Positions 52,502 through 61,040 of a DNA stretch of 63,782 nt are shown here, in pieces. The notes beneath the pieces are model-generated. The model was not told where the DNA came from, did not search any database, and saw only the letters and a list, made by a program, of their open reading frames with translations. The stretch comes from Methylobacterium sp. E-005 (lineage in GTDB: Bacteria > Pseudomonadota > Alphaproteobacteria > Rhizobiales > Beijerinckiaceae): NCBI RefSeq assembly GCF_022829725.1, contig NZ_JAKSYG010000078.1, positions 1-63,782 of the forward strand, given 5' to 3'. How positions within the stretch are numbered: the first letter of the stretch is position 1; each line of letters begins with the position of its first letter. A program made the translations under genes and the position numbers.

Positions 52502-54688
52502 TCAGACGCGGTAGTGCCCTGAATTCCGTGACAGGTTGATGTTGTAATACGGATCGGCGCGCAGCTCCGGGCCCCAGCGGTCGAGCATGGTGAGCACCTC
52601 GCCCTCGAAGCGCTTCTGCTTCTCGGGCGTGTCCTCGGCCCCGCGGCTCTTCGACTCGTGGTGAATCAATCGCGCGAAGGGCGTCCAGACGATCCGGTAG
52701 CCGGCCCGGCGGATCTTCAGGCAGAGGTCCACGTCGTTGAAGGCGACCTTCAGGGCGATCGCGTCGAAGCCGCCGACCTCGGCGAACACATCGGCCCGCA
52801 TGGCGAGGCAGGCGCCCGTCACCGCCGAGACCTCGTGGGCCATCACCATGCGGCAGAAGTAACCCGGATCCGCGTCGGGCACGCCGAGATGGCTGTGGCC
52901 GGCCACGCCCCCGATCCCCAGCACGATGCCGCCGTGCTGGATCGTCCGGTCCGGGTAGAGGAGCTTCGCCCCCACGGCGCCGATCTCCGGCCGGACCGCG
53001 TGGCGGACCATCTCGGTGAGCCAATCGGGCTCCAGCACCTCGATGTCGTTGTTGAGGAACAGCAGAATCGAACCGGTGGCCGCCGCCGCACCGCGGTTGG
53101 AGAGGTCGGAGAAATTGAAGGCCCCCGGCACCGTCACGATGCGCACCCGCGGATCGTCCCGGTAGCGGGCGAACAGGGCGGCGGTCTCGGGCTCGCGACT
53201 GTCATTGTCGAGGATGACCGCCTCGATGTCGGGATAGTCGGTCGCGGTCAGGAGCCCGTCGAGGGTCACCGACAGGATCTCGGCGCGGTCCCGGGTCGGG
53301 ATGATCGCCGAGACCCGGGGCGGCGGCTCCGGCAGGGGCCGGATCAGGCGGTTGAAGCCGTTGGGCCCGGGCTGTGCCCGCCCGCCCCAGGGCGCCACGA
53401 CCTCCTCCAGGGCGCGCAGGCGCGCGGCCTCGGCCCGGGCGAGCGACCGGTCCGAGAAGGTGCCCGAGCCCAGCGCGGCCCGCCAATGATAGAGCACCCG
53501 CGGGATGTGGCGGATGCGGGCCGGGTCGAGGCCGTCGGTGAGCCGGAGCAGCAGGTCGTGGTCCTGGCTGCCCTCGAAGCCCGGGCGCAGGCCGCCGAGG
53601 GCGCGCAGGGATTCGGTGCGCACCACCGTGAGATGGTTGATGTAATTCTGGGCGTAGAGCAGTTCCCGGTCGAAGCCGGCCTTGAAATGCGGGTCGAACC
53701 GGCGCCCGCGCCCGTCGATCTTGTCCTCGTCGCTGTAGATCAGCACGAGATCCGGATCGCGGCGCAAAGCCCGGGCGACCTCGTAGAGCGCGTCCGCGCT
53801 GAGCGCATCGTCGTGATCCATGAAGGCGCAGGCGACACCCCGGGCGAGGCCCAGCGCATCGTTGGTCGCCCGGGCGATGTGGCCGTTCTCAGGCCGGGTC
53901 AGGACGCGGATGCGCGGGTCGGCCTCGGCCGCCCGGGCGAGGATTCTTGGAATCGCGGGCCGCGTGGAGGCATCGTCGACGACACAGAGCTCCCAGTGGG
54001 GATAGAGCTGCGCGCGGAGCGAGGCGAGGGCGGCCCTGAGCACCTTCGGGTCGGGGTCGTGGACCGGCATCAGCACGGAGATCAGGGGCGGCTCGGCCCA
54101 GGCGGCGATTTCGGCGGCGATCCCGTCCCGCTCAGGCCTGCGCAGGGCATGGGTGCCGAGCCACGCCTCGTAGCCGGACACCCGCCGGTGGCGCAGAGCC
54201 CGGCCGAGGAAGCCGCGGGCCCGGACCTTCTTGCCGAGGACGCGCCAGTAGAGGGCCTGCGCGGTCAGGCCCGGCTCGCGCAGCAGGCCGCGCCCGGCCA
54301 GGATCGGCCGGGCGAGGCGGCGCAGGGCGATCCGGCGCAGCCGGGCCGGCACCCGACCGGACGGATCGGCGACGCGCAGTTCGGTCACGTCCTCGGGCAG
54401 GCGGCCGACCCACGCGAAGGCGCCTCCACCCCGTGCCTCCTGGGGCAGGAGGGAGCCCGGGCGCCCGTCGGGCCCGACGAAGCTGATATCCGGGACGGTG
54501 TCCCGGCCCTGGGCCGGGTCGTTCGCCAGGACGATCTCGACCCAGCGGCCCGCCAGCCCCGGCAGCGCCACGCGTAAGCCGTCCGCCGCGGCCCGCACCG
54601 GCAGGGGGCGCGGAGCGCGGCCGAATCCGGCGATCCGCGCCGGCGGCAGGGGAGACTCGGGCCTCTCGGCCCCGGATGCGGATGCCAT
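52502..54688 (-). CDS. Two-domain family 2 glycosyltransferase
   Basis: 728 residues. The first GT-A domain (about 200-420) has ISVLMPVHDPDPKVL, VVDDAST and FMDHDDALS; the second (about 465-715) has VSAIIPTRDRAEIL, LFLNNDIEVLEPDW and FNDVDLCLKIRRAGYRI. The acidic metal motifs are intact in both. The N-terminal 190 residues hold no recognised domain. Such tandem GT2 proteins extend O-antigen or exopolysaccharide chains. No other glycan genes are adjacent. Confidence 0.92.
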   Translation of the reverse strand: MASASGAERPESPLPPARIAGFGRAPRPLPVRAAADGLRVALPGLAGRWVEIVLANDPAQGRDTVPDISFVGPDGRPGSLLPQEARGGGAFAWVGRLPEDVTELRVADPSGRVPARLRRIALRRLARPILAGRGLLREPGLTAQALYWRVLGKKVRARGFLGRALRHRRVSGYEAWLGTHALRRPERDGIAAEIAAWAEPPLISVLMPVHDPDPKVLRAALASLRAQLYPHWELCVVDDASTRPAIPRILARAAEADPRIRVLTRPENGHIARATNDALGLARGVACAFMDHDDALSADALYEVARALRRDPDLVLIYSDEDKIDGRGRRFDPHFKAGFDRELLYAQNYINHLTVVRTESLRALGGLRPGFEGSQDHDLLLRLTDGLDPARIRHIPRVLYHWRAALGSGTFSDRSLARAEAARLRALEEVVAPWGGRAQPGPNGFNRLIRPLPEPPPRVSAIIPTRDRAEILSVTLDGLLTATDYPDIEAVILDNDSREPETAALFARYRDDPRVRIVTVPGAFNFSDLSNRGAAAATGSILLFLNNDIEVLEPDWLTEMVRHAVRPEIGAVGAKLLYPDRTIQHGGIVLGIGGVAGHSHLGVPDADPGYFCRMVMAHEVSAVTGACLAMRADVFAEVGGFDAIALKVAFNDVDLCLKIRRAGYRIVWTPFARLIHHESKSRGAEDTPEKQKRFEGEVLTMLDRWGPELRADPYYNINLSRNSGHYRV

Positions 54689-55108
54689 CAGCGCCGGCTC
54701 TCGCCGGCCGCAGCGGCGCTCACGGGTCCCGCGGATCCGAGGCCGCGGGTCGAATCATCCGGATCGTGGTCGAAGATGCAGCGCATGTCTCGAAGCGTGA
54801 GGCGGCGGGCCGGCGCCCTGGGGCGCGGCCGGATGCCGGGCGGCAGGGCCATAGCGCATTTTCCCAAGCCCGTGCACCTCGCGCGGACCGGCCGTGTGCG
54901 GCGTCCCGAAAAGCAGGTTCCCCTTGCGCCCCAGCCGGGCAAGGGCTATAGGCCCCGCCCACCGGAGCCCGTACGGCCCCGGCCCGGGCGCGTCACTCAG
55001 CGGGAGCGCACGACCTTGACAGGGTCGTCGACACTCCTCATAAGCAGCTGAGAAGTCTGGGCTTTTTCGATGGCTTCCAGGTTCGGCGAACCTGATCGCG
55101 GTCGATGA
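54689..55108. other. Intergenic region upstream of tRNA-Val
   Basis: 420 bases between the divergent glycosyltransferase gene and the tRNA. GC-rich on the left. It contains the tRNA promoter at 55016-55044. No further gene is supported. Confidence 0.5.
55016..55044 (+). promoter_or_regulatory. Sigma-70-type promoter for tRNA-Val
   Basis: Perfect -35 hexamer TTGACA (55016-55021), 17-base spacer, and -10 hexamer CATAAG (55039-55044). Transcription would begin near 55051, some 58 bases before the mature tRNA. Confidence 0.7.
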
Positions 55109-55183
55109 GGAGACGTAGCACAGCGGTAGTGCATTCCCTTGACATGGGAAAGGTCACAGGTTCGATCCCTGTCGTCTCCACCA
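55109..55183 (+). tRNA. tRNA-Val(GAC)
   Basis: 75 bases including encoded CCA. Acceptor arms GGAGACG (55109-55115) and CGTCTCC (55173-55179) pair perfectly over 7 bp. D-arm GCAC...GTGC, anticodon arm TTCCC-TTGACAT-GGGAA with anticodon GAC at 55141-55143, T-arm ACAGG-TTCGATC-CCTGT. Discriminator A, then CCA. Confidence 0.97.
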
Positions 55184-55282
55184 CTTGCCAGCCCGGTCCA
55201 TCCGGCCGCAGCGCAAGGGTCTCAGGTTCGGCGGACCGGGCGTAGGTTCAGCGGACTGCAGCCGAAGGTTCGTAGGGCTGTC

Positions 55283-55552
55283 ATGACCGGCGAACGCAGG
55301 CATTGGTTCTACGACAGCCGGATTCTCGTCTGCATCTTCTGCCTGCTGTTGTTCGTCGCGATCTTCTGGCAGGTCAGTCGGTTCGAGGGCTTCCAGCCGA
55401 TCTTCACCTGCGAGTCCAAGAACGACATCGACCGCCTGCTCCTCACCTCCGGGATGGATGCCTGTATGGGCAATGCCCATTCGCAGGACGACAAGGAGCG
55501 CTGCATGCGCACCGTCTATCTCCTGGCCTGCACGAAGGAACGCTGGCGCTGA
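55283..55552 (+). CDS. Small single-pass membrane protein
   Basis: 89 residues from ATG 55283. One membrane helix near the N-terminus (RILVCIFCLLLFVAIFWQV), then a soluble domain with four Cys (FTCESKND, GMDACMGN, KERCMRTV, LLACTKE) spaced as in a two-disulfide helical hairpin; this part is probably periplasmic. Family not recognised. It lies 100 bases after tRNA-Val. Confidence 0.65.
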   Translation: MTGERRHWFYDSRILVCIFCLLLFVAIFWQVSRFEGFQPIFTCESKNDIDRLLLTSGMDACMGNAHSQDDKERCMRTVYLLACTKERWR

Positions 55553-55723
55553 CCACTCCGCCTTTGGAGAGCGTGCCGGTCCCGCGGATCGCCCTTCCGA
55601 TCGTAACCAACGTCCTGCGCGGATGAATATTTTCGGGGTTGAGCGCGCGGCGCCGGCCGAAACCCGTGTGAAGGCTCATGAGGATCGTACGCGCGGCAAC
55701 ATTCGCGTGGGATCGGGCCCGTT

Positions 55724-55740
55724 TTAACGGTCCATTAACC
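55724..55740 (+). promoter_or_regulatory. CtrA-type binding site upstream of the coiled-coil pair
   Basis: Exact match to the alphaproteobacterial CtrA consensus: TTAA (55724-55727), 7 bases, TTAACC (55735-55740), located 53 bases before the GTG start at 55793. A CcrM-type GANTC site (GAGTC, 55765-55769) lies between the two. Together they suggest cell-cycle-controlled transcription. Confidence 0.6.
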
Positions 55741-55792
55741 ATTTTTACCAGTTTAGTTAGACCAGAGTCCGGCGGTAGGGAGCAGAAGGTCC

Positions 55793-56302
55793 GTGAGCGA
55801 GCTGCAGAGGCTTCTGAACGACCCGCGTTTCCGGCCAGCCGAGCGCCTCAAGCAGGAGCTCGGCGCCGCGCCCGAACCCAGCCTGGGCAGCGTCCTGCGG
55901 GTCGTCTCGTCGACGCAGGAGCCAGCCGAACTCCCGACCCCGTCCGCACCGCCCCAGGATTGGGACGGGCTGATCCACCGGGTCCAGGCCGCGGCCCGGC
56001 AGGCGCGCGTGGTCGAGACGCAGGCCCGGGAACGGGAAGAGCGCATCGAGCACGTGCTGGAGCGGGTCCGGGAGGACATCAACGCCTCCAACGAGCGGGC
56101 CCGCATCGCGGAGATGCAGGCCCGCGACATCCAGGCGCGCGCCGAGGCGCAGATCATCGCCGCCGAGGAGCGCGTCAAGACCGCCGAGGCGCGCGCCCGC
56201 GCCGCCGAGGAGCGGGCGCGGCATGCCGAGGAATGGCTCGGGCGCGTCCAGGAGGCGATCCTCGCCGAGTTCTCCGACATGACCGATCAGGCCGCGGCAT
56301 GA
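55793..56302 (+). CDS. Coiled-coil protein, first of a tandem pair
   Basis: 169 residues from a GTG start. After a Pro-rich N-terminus (about 1-60), residues 63-160 form a long continuous helix rich in Arg, Glu and Ala (EEERIEHVLERVREDI-like heptads; AEERVKTAEARARAAEERAR). Ends WLGRVQEAILAEFSDM. No enzyme domain, signal peptide or membrane segment. It overlaps the next gene by 4 bases (ATGA), and both have the same architecture. A CtrA site lies upstream. Function unknown. Confidence 0.75.
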   Translation: MSELQRLLNDPRFRPAERLKQELGAAPEPSLGSVLRVVSSTQEPAELPTPSAPPQDWDGLIHRVQAAARQARVVETQAREREERIEHVLERVREDINASNERARIAEMQARDIQARAEAQIIAAEERVKTAEARARAAEERARHAEEWLGRVQEAILAEFSDMTDQAAA

Positions 56303-56751
56303 GCGGATCCGCCGGCCCAGCCTTCGCGGCCCCTCTCGACCGGCGCGGCGACCCAGTCGACCGGGTCGTGGCCTTGTTCTCGGGCCCCGCGCCGGCCCCG
56401 GCCCCTGAGCCCGACGACTGGTCGGCCTCCCTGACCGCGGTGCGCGGCCTCGCCACCCGGGTCCGCACCCTGCAGACGAGCGCCTGGGATTCGATGCGGG
56501 AGGCCCAGCGCTCCGTACGGGAAGCGGAATCGGCCGCGCGCGCCGCGGAGGATCGGGCGCTCCACGCCGAGGCCCTGCTGCGCGAGGCGGTGGCCCGGGC
56601 GGAGCGCGCCGAGGATCAGGTCCGCGCGGCGGCCGAGCGAATCGAGCAGGCGGAGGCTCAGACCGCCGAGGCGCGGGCGTGGCTGCGACGCATGCACGAA
56701 TGCATGGTCAGCGAATTCGGCGCCCTCACCCGGGAGCCGGCCCTGGCCTGA
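56299..56751 (+). CDS. Coiled-coil protein, second of a tandem pair
   Basis: 150 residues from ATG 56299. Ala/Pro-rich N-terminus (SGPAPAPAPEPDDW) then a helix from about 45 to 135 (SMREAQRSVREAESAARAAE, DQVRAAAERIEQAEAQTAEA). The C-terminus WLRRMHECMVSEFGALT aligns by eye with WLGRVQEAILAEFSDM of the preceding protein, and both have DW at the start of the helical part. Probably paralogues arisen by tandem duplication that form a heteromeric coiled coil (inference). Translationally coupled to the first gene. Confidence 0.75.
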   Translation: MSGSAGPAFAAPLDRRGDPVDRVVALFSGPAPAPAPEPDDWSASLTAVRGLATRVRTLQTSAWDSMREAQRSVREAESAARAAEDRALHAEALLREAVARAERAEDQVRAAAERIEQAEAQTAEARAWLRRMHECMVSEFGALTREPALA

Positions 56752-56765
56752 TTCGGCCCTCGGCC

Positions 56766-57020
56766 CTACGCGAGCGCCGGGGCGGCCACGACGTCGACCG
56801 CGTGCAGCGCCCAGGCGAAGGGATCGCCGGGACCGTAATACACCGCAATCTCGAGCTGCAGGATCCGGATGCAGGCCTCGGACAGGTCCGGCAGCAGGTC
56901 GCGCCCCTGACAGTCGAGGACCGAGGTGAGCGTGGGAAGCGGCCGGCCCTCCCGGTAGGTCACGAGCACCTGCGCCTCCGCGTACGGATCGAGCGGATCG
57001 ATGCAGTACCGCGCCGTCAT
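56766..57020 (-). CDS. Small protein of unknown function
   Basis: 84 residues from ATG 57020, supported by GGAGGGGG upstream. Cytoplasmic-looking, acidic: starts MTARYCIDPLDPYAEAQVLV and contains VLDCQGRDLLPDLSEACIRI. Three Cys. Convergent with the coiled-coil pair, 14 bases away. Family not recognised. Confidence 0.6.
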   Translation of the reverse strand: MTARYCIDPLDPYAEAQVLVTYREGRPLPTLTSVLDCQGRDLLPDLSEACIRILQLEIAVYYGPGDPFAWALHAVDVVAAPALA

Positions 57021-57237
57021 CCCGAATCCCCCTCCGCGCCCGCCGGATCGGCCGGTAATCCGGCTCTGTAACAATCCGATGAACAGGCCCGCGCGCGGCG
57101 TGGGCGGGACAGCCCGGCGGGCGTTGTCCCGCGCCCGCAGCCGGGTCGCCACAATGCGACCGATCGCCTTAAGCCGGCGCATACGTCCGTCGCTTCAGGG
57201 TTCCCGGATCCGTTCGACATCGTCCGGCAGGATCGCC

Positions 57238-57375
57238 GTGGTGCTCAGCATCGTCCTCAGCGCGGCGCTTCCGCTCCTCACCGGGGTGATGGCCCTGCTG
57301 TGGGCCGGCTGGGTCGCCCCGGAGCGGGAGACGTTCCCCGACCTGTCCGCCCCGCGCGACCCGCGCACGGGGTGA
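57238..57375 (+). CDS. Possible 45-residue membrane peptide
   Basis: Open frame from GTG 57238 with a single hydrophobic helix (VLSIVLSAALPLLTGVMALLW) and a short polar tail. No strong ribosome site. It may be real because the helix is well formed, but chance cannot be excluded in this GC-rich DNA. Confidence 0.3.
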   Translation: MVLSIVLSAALPLLTGVMALLWAGWVAPERETFPDLSAPRDPRTG

Positions 57376-57390
57376 CGGCGGCCGGGGCCG

Positions 57391-57405
57391 TTAAGGAAAT
57401 CCTTA
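57391..57405. promoter_or_regulatory. Palindrome upstream of the XRE-like gene
   Basis: Perfect inverted repeat TAAGGA-AA-TCCTTA (57392-57405) about 60 bases before the ATG at 57467. AT-rich in a GC-rich surrounding. A candidate operator; it also partly resembles a CtrA site (TTAA-N7-CTTACC). Confidence 0.35.
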
Positions 57406-57466
57406 CCCTGCCGCCACCCCGCCGGGGTGGGGCGAAACCCTCCGGGGGCGCCGCCGGTTTCGAGGC

Positions 57467-57772
57467 ATGACCCAGTTCACACTCGTGGCGCCGGCTCAGC
57501 CGCTGCCTGCCGGAAGCGCGCGGAAGCGCGCGATGGCCCATCGGTCGGGGCGCCGGAGCGCCACGCTGGAGCGGCTCGCCCGCGAACTCGATCTGCCGGT
57601 CGAGGCCTTCTTCACCGATACGGGCCCGGACGCGGCGCTGGACACGGATGCCGGCGAACTCCTGGCCCTGGTGCGCCACTGGCTGGCGATCGGCGACGGC
57701 CAGGCGCGCCGCCGCGTCCTCAGCCTCGCCCGCCAGGAGGCCGAGCGGTCGGGCTTGCGCGTCTGTGCCTGA
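57467..57772 (+). CDS. Small protein resembling the end of an XRE regulator
   Basis: 101 residues. The central part (ATLERLARELDLPVEAFFTD) matches the last helix of XRE/Cro-type HTH domains, but the preceding recognition helices are missing or unrecognisable. The C-terminal 45 residues (ELLALVRHWLAIGDGQARRR) are helical. Either a truncated regulator or a divergent small HTH protein. A palindrome precedes it. Confidence 0.55.
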   Translation: MTQFTLVAPAQPLPAGSARKRAMAHRSGRRSATLERLARELDLPVEAFFTDTGPDAALDTDAGELLALVRHWLAIGDGQARRRVLSLARQEAERSGLRVCA

Positions 57773-57856
57773 GCGCGGGACGGCTTCCGGGGGTGCCCCG
57801 CCCCGCGCTATGACCCGCGGGACGCCCCGCCAGGGGCCGACTCGGGGAGCATCACG

Positions 57857-58636
57857 ATGGATCTCGGCTTGAGCGGGCGCCGGGCGCTGGTCTGCGCGGC
57901 GAGCAAGGGGCTGGGCCGGGGCTGCGCCCTGGCGCTCGCCCGGGAGGGCGTCGCGGTGACGATCACCGCCCGCACCGCGGAGACGCTGGAGCGGACCGCG
58001 GAGGCGATCCGCCGGGAGACCGGCGCCACCGTCACCGCCGTGGCGGGCGACATCGCCACCGAGGCCGGCCGGGCCGCGGCGCTGGCCGCCTGCCCGGAGC
58101 CCGACATCCTGGTCAACAACGCCGGCGGCCCGCCCCCGGGCGATTTCCGCGACTGGGACCGGGACGCCTGGATCCGGGCGCTCGACGCCAACATGCTGGC
58201 GCCGATCGCCCTCATCAAGGCGACGGTCGACGGGATGATCGACCGCAAGTTCGGCCGGATCGTCAACATCACCTCGTCGTCCGTGAAGGCGCCGATCGCG
58301 CATCTCGGCCTGTCGAACGGCGCCCGCGGGGGACTGACCGGCTTCGTGGCGGGCCTCGCCCGGCAGACCGTGCGGCACGGGGTGACGATCAACAACCTGC
58401 TGCCCGGCCCGTTCGACACCGACCGGATCCGCGGCAATGCCGGGGCGCTCGCCGCCAAGGCCGGCCTCAGCGTGGAGGCCTTCCTCGAAGCCCGCGCCCG
58501 GGAGAACCCCGCGGGCCGGTTCGGCGATCCCGACGAGTTCGGGGCGGCCTGCGCGTTCCTGTGCAGCCGGCACGCCGGGTTCATCACCGGCCAGAACCTT
58601 CTCATGGACGGCGGCGCCTATCCGGGCACGCTCTGA
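57857..58636 (+). CDS. SDR-family protein lacking the usual YxxxK
   Basis: 259 residues with a Rossmann fold: cofactor loop CAASKGLGRGCALALA, NNAGG motif, Ser in IVNITSSSVKAPIAH. At the place of the catalytic Tyr-x-x-x-Lys the sequence reads LSNGARGGLTGF, so both Tyr and Lys are absent. This looks like a known subgroup annotated as 3-oxoacyl-ACP reductase-like, where activity is unproven. A REP-like element follows within 15 bases, then an amidase gene in the same direction. Confidence 0.88.
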   Translation: MDLGLSGRRALVCAASKGLGRGCALALAREGVAVTITARTAETLERTAEAIRRETGATVTAVAGDIATEAGRAAALAACPEPDILVNNAGGPPPGDFRDWDRDAWIRALDANMLAPIALIKATVDGMIDRKFGRIVNITSSSVKAPIAHLGLSNGARGGLTGFVAGLARQTVRHGVTINNLLPGPFDTDRIRGNAGALAAKAGLSVEAFLEARARENPAGRFGDPDEFGAACAFLCSRHAGFITGQNLLMDGGAYPGTL

Positions 58637-58650
58637 GGGGTTCCGGGTTT

Positions 58651-58695
58651 CCCAAGGGCGAGCCCTTGGGCGGGTTCTCAGGGCGGAGCCCTGAG
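58651..58695. repeat. REP-like element 5, single unit
   Basis: A hairpin CCCAAGGGC-GA-GCCCTTGGG (58651-58670), linker CGGGT (58671-58675), B hairpin CTCAGGGC-GGA-GCCCTGAG (58677-58695). Between the SDR stop and the amidase start, so it may act as a terminator or processing site in that unit. Confidence 0.85.
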
Positions 58696-58742
58696 ATGCG
58701 CTCCGGGACTGAAGCCGTTCGGCGCAACAGGCGGTGAGGATG

Positions 58743-60026
58743 ATGAGCGTACGCGATACGGTCGAGGAGCGTCTGGCGCGGATCGGGGCGGGGGACCCGG
58801 CGGTGTTCACCCGGCTCTACCCGGATGCCGCCCGGGCGGCGGCGGATGCCGCCGATGCCCGCCGCCGGGACGGGCTGTCCCTCGGGCCGCTCGACGGCGC
58901 GATCGTCTCGATCAAGGACCTGTTCGACGTGGCGGGCGAGACCACCACGGCCGGCTCGGTCCTCCTGGCGGGGGCGCCCCCGGCCCAGGCCGACGCCCCG
59001 GTGGTCGCCCGCCTGCGCCGTGCCGGGGCGGTGATCCTGGCCAAGACCAACATGTCGGAATTCGCCTTCTCGGGCCTCGGGCTCAACCCGCATTACGGCA
59101 CCCCCGGCAACGCCGCCGATCCGGCCCGCATCCCCGGGGGCTCGTCCGCCGGGGCCGGGGTCTCGGTGGGGCAGGGGACGAGCGACATTGCGATCGGCTC
59201 CGATACCGGCGGCTCGGTGCGGATCCCGGCCTCCCTCAACGGCGTGGTCGGGTTCAAGCCGACCGCCCGGCGGGTGCCCCTGGCCGGCGCCTTCCCGCTC
59301 TCCTACGCCCTCGATTCCCTCGGGCCGCTGGCCCGGACCGTGGCCGCGTGCGCCGCCGCCGATTCCGTGATGGCGGGCGACGAGCCCGCAACCCTCGACG
59401 CCCTCCCGGTCGCGGGCCTGCGGATCGGCGTGCCCCGGGGCCTCTTGTTCACCGAGACCGAGCCCCTGGTGGCCGAGGCGTTCGAGCGGGCGCTGGCGCG
59501 GCTCTCGGCGGCGGGCGCCCGGGTGATCGACCACCCGATCGACGATCTCCTGGCCGCCATGGACGCGGCCCTGCCGGACGGGTCGCTGGCGGCGATCGAG
59601 GCCGCCGCGATCCACGCCGACTGGCTCGACGCGCAGGCCGACCGATACGACCCGCGGGTCCACCGCCGGATCCTGGCCGGCCGGGCGGCCCCGGCGACGC
59701 GCTACATCCGGACGCTGCGCCGCCGCGCCGAGTTGATCGCATCCCTCGACGGGCGGCTCGCGCCCCTCGACCTGCTGGCGCTGCCGGCGACCGCCACGAC
59801 GGCGCCGCTCACCGCCCCGCTGGAGGCCGACGACGCGGCCTTCCTGGCGGCCAACCGGCTGATGCTGCGCAACACGGCCTTCGGCAATTTCTTCGACCTC
59901 ACCGGCCTGTCGCTGCCGATGCCGGATCTCGCCCGGCCGGCGGGGCTGATGCTCCTCGCCCGCCACGGGCAGGACCGCCGCCTGCTGGCGCTCGGCGCCG
60001 GCATCGAGGCGGCGCTGGCGGGGTAG
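58743..60026 (+). CDS. Amidase signature family protein
   Basis: 427 residues from ATG 58743 (an ATG one codon earlier or a GTG at 58734 are possible). Ser-cisSer-Lys hydrolase: Lys in SIKDLFDVAGET, cis-Ser in GGSSAGAGVSV and nucleophile Ser in SDTGGSVRIPASLNG. GatA-like amidases of this length hydrolyse small amides; no gatB or gatC is present, so it is not the tRNA amidotransferase. Substrate unknown. Confidence 0.93.
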   Translation: MSVRDTVEERLARIGAGDPAVFTRLYPDAARAAADAADARRRDGLSLGPLDGAIVSIKDLFDVAGETTTAGSVLLAGAPPAQADAPVVARLRRAGAVILAKTNMSEFAFSGLGLNPHYGTPGNAADPARIPGGSSAGAGVSVGQGTSDIAIGSDTGGSVRIPASLNGVVGFKPTARRVPLAGAFPLSYALDSLGPLARTVAACAAADSVMAGDEPATLDALPVAGLRIGVPRGLLFTETEPLVAEAFERALARLSAAGARVIDHPIDDLLAAMDAALPDGSLAAIEAAAIHADWLDAQADRYDPRVHRRILAGRAAPATRYIRTLRRRAELIASLDGRLAPLDLLALPATATTAPLTAPLEADDAAFLAANRLMLRNTAFGNFFDLTGLSLPMPDLARPAGLMLLARHGQDRRLLALGAGIEAALAG

Positions 60027-60050
60027 GGGGTGGGCCGCGGCTCCGCGGGT

Positions 60051-60230
60051 CTCCCTCCCCCCTTTGCGGGGGAGGGAGACCCCTGCGTCAGCAGGGGTCG
60101 GGAGAGGGGAACCCGGCTTCAGAAAGGGGCACGCCCTGCATGAAGGCCGGTGACTCATCCTGCACCGTCGCTCCCCTCTCCCGACCCCCTTCGGGGGCCA
60201 CCCTCCCCCGCAAAGGGGAGAGGGAGACGC
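60051..60230. repeat. Long inverted repeat downstream of amidase
   Basis: Left arm CTCCCTCCCCCCTTTGCGGG, then GGGGTCGGGAGAGGGG; the right arm is its near reverse complement (CTCCCCTCTCCCGACCCCCT ... CCGCAAAGGGGAGAGGGAG). Each arm has its own hairpin, so the element is two palindromic units head to head around a central spacer of roughly 55 bases. Confidence 0.8.
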
Positions 60231-60932
60231 GCAACCGCGGCCCCGCGCGTGGCGCCGCCGGGGGCATGGCTAAACCCTCACGCCGCCGGGGTGACGCGGG
60301 ACGCCGCGAAGCCCGAACGCAACGTTGCAAATGCCGGCTTCCCGGCGTCCCGCGGACGCCGGGGCCGGTCTCGACCCCGCGTCCGATCCTGCATCCGGTG
60401 TCCGTCACGCGGGGGGCTCGAACGATACGCTAAGACCGTCCCGGGTTGCCCTGCGGCACCCCGGCGCTTCCGAGCGAGCCTTCGTCGCACGCCCTCTCGT
60501 AGTGAAGGGCGCCGTAGACCTCCGCACCGCCCAGGACAGGGTCGCCCTTCTCGGGTGTACGACCGGGGCATTTCCTCCGCCGGCCGCCGCCCAGCCCGAG
60601 CCGGGGGGTGTCGAGTCCCGCGCCCGGGGCTGCCGCAGCCGACGGCAGACGCGGGCACCGCCCCACCGCCGCCGGCCCGGCGGCTGACCGGACCGACACC
60701 CCGAAGCGTCTCACGACGCGTCGCGGCGGGGTGAGAGACTTGGAGCATGGATTAGGAATTTTGTCAAGGTGAGCGGAGGTGCATCACGCTCGACCCCCGC
60801 CCTTGTTCTTTCGCCATCCTGACCGAGCCAGACCTGCTGCGCCTGATCGTGCCGAACGAATACCAGTTGCCGACAATGCGCAGATGGCGCGGCTAATCGT
60901 CAGTTGCTGCAACCACCGACAACTTTAGCTGG

Positions 60933-60961
60933 CAACCTAGACTCATTCATGCCAACCTAGA
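60933..60961. repeat. Two direct repeats spaced by 20 bp
   Basis: CAACCTAGA at 60933-60941 and 60953-60961, i.e. two helical turns apart, about 80 bases before the unknown gene in the AT-richer island. The spacing fits a tandem activator site. Confidence 0.35.
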
Positions 60962-61040
60962 AAGGTGAAATGGTCGTCTGAGTTGAGACTTGGCTATGGG
61001 TTTGCGCCACGAAAACCTTAATGCAGAAACTTGAGCCTTC

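Larger units (their letters stand above)
60027..61040. other. Gene-poor region with long inverted repeat and composition boundary
   Basis: About 1 kb without a supported gene. 60051-60230 is a long inverted repeat. 60235-60745 is extremely GC-rich with many small palindromes and open frames on both strands that look like chance. At about 60750 the composition turns sharply AT-richer and stays so to about 61800. No tmRNA, RNase P, SRP or 6S RNA consensus was recognised. Confidence 0.5.

Noticed and set aside
60300..60745. Possible tmRNA, RNase P RNA, SRP RNA or 6S RNA
   Set aside because: Conserved signatures of these RNAs (e.g. GAGGAAAGTCC, ACAGAAA, a GGAAGGAAGCAGC-type core) were looked for on both strands and not found.
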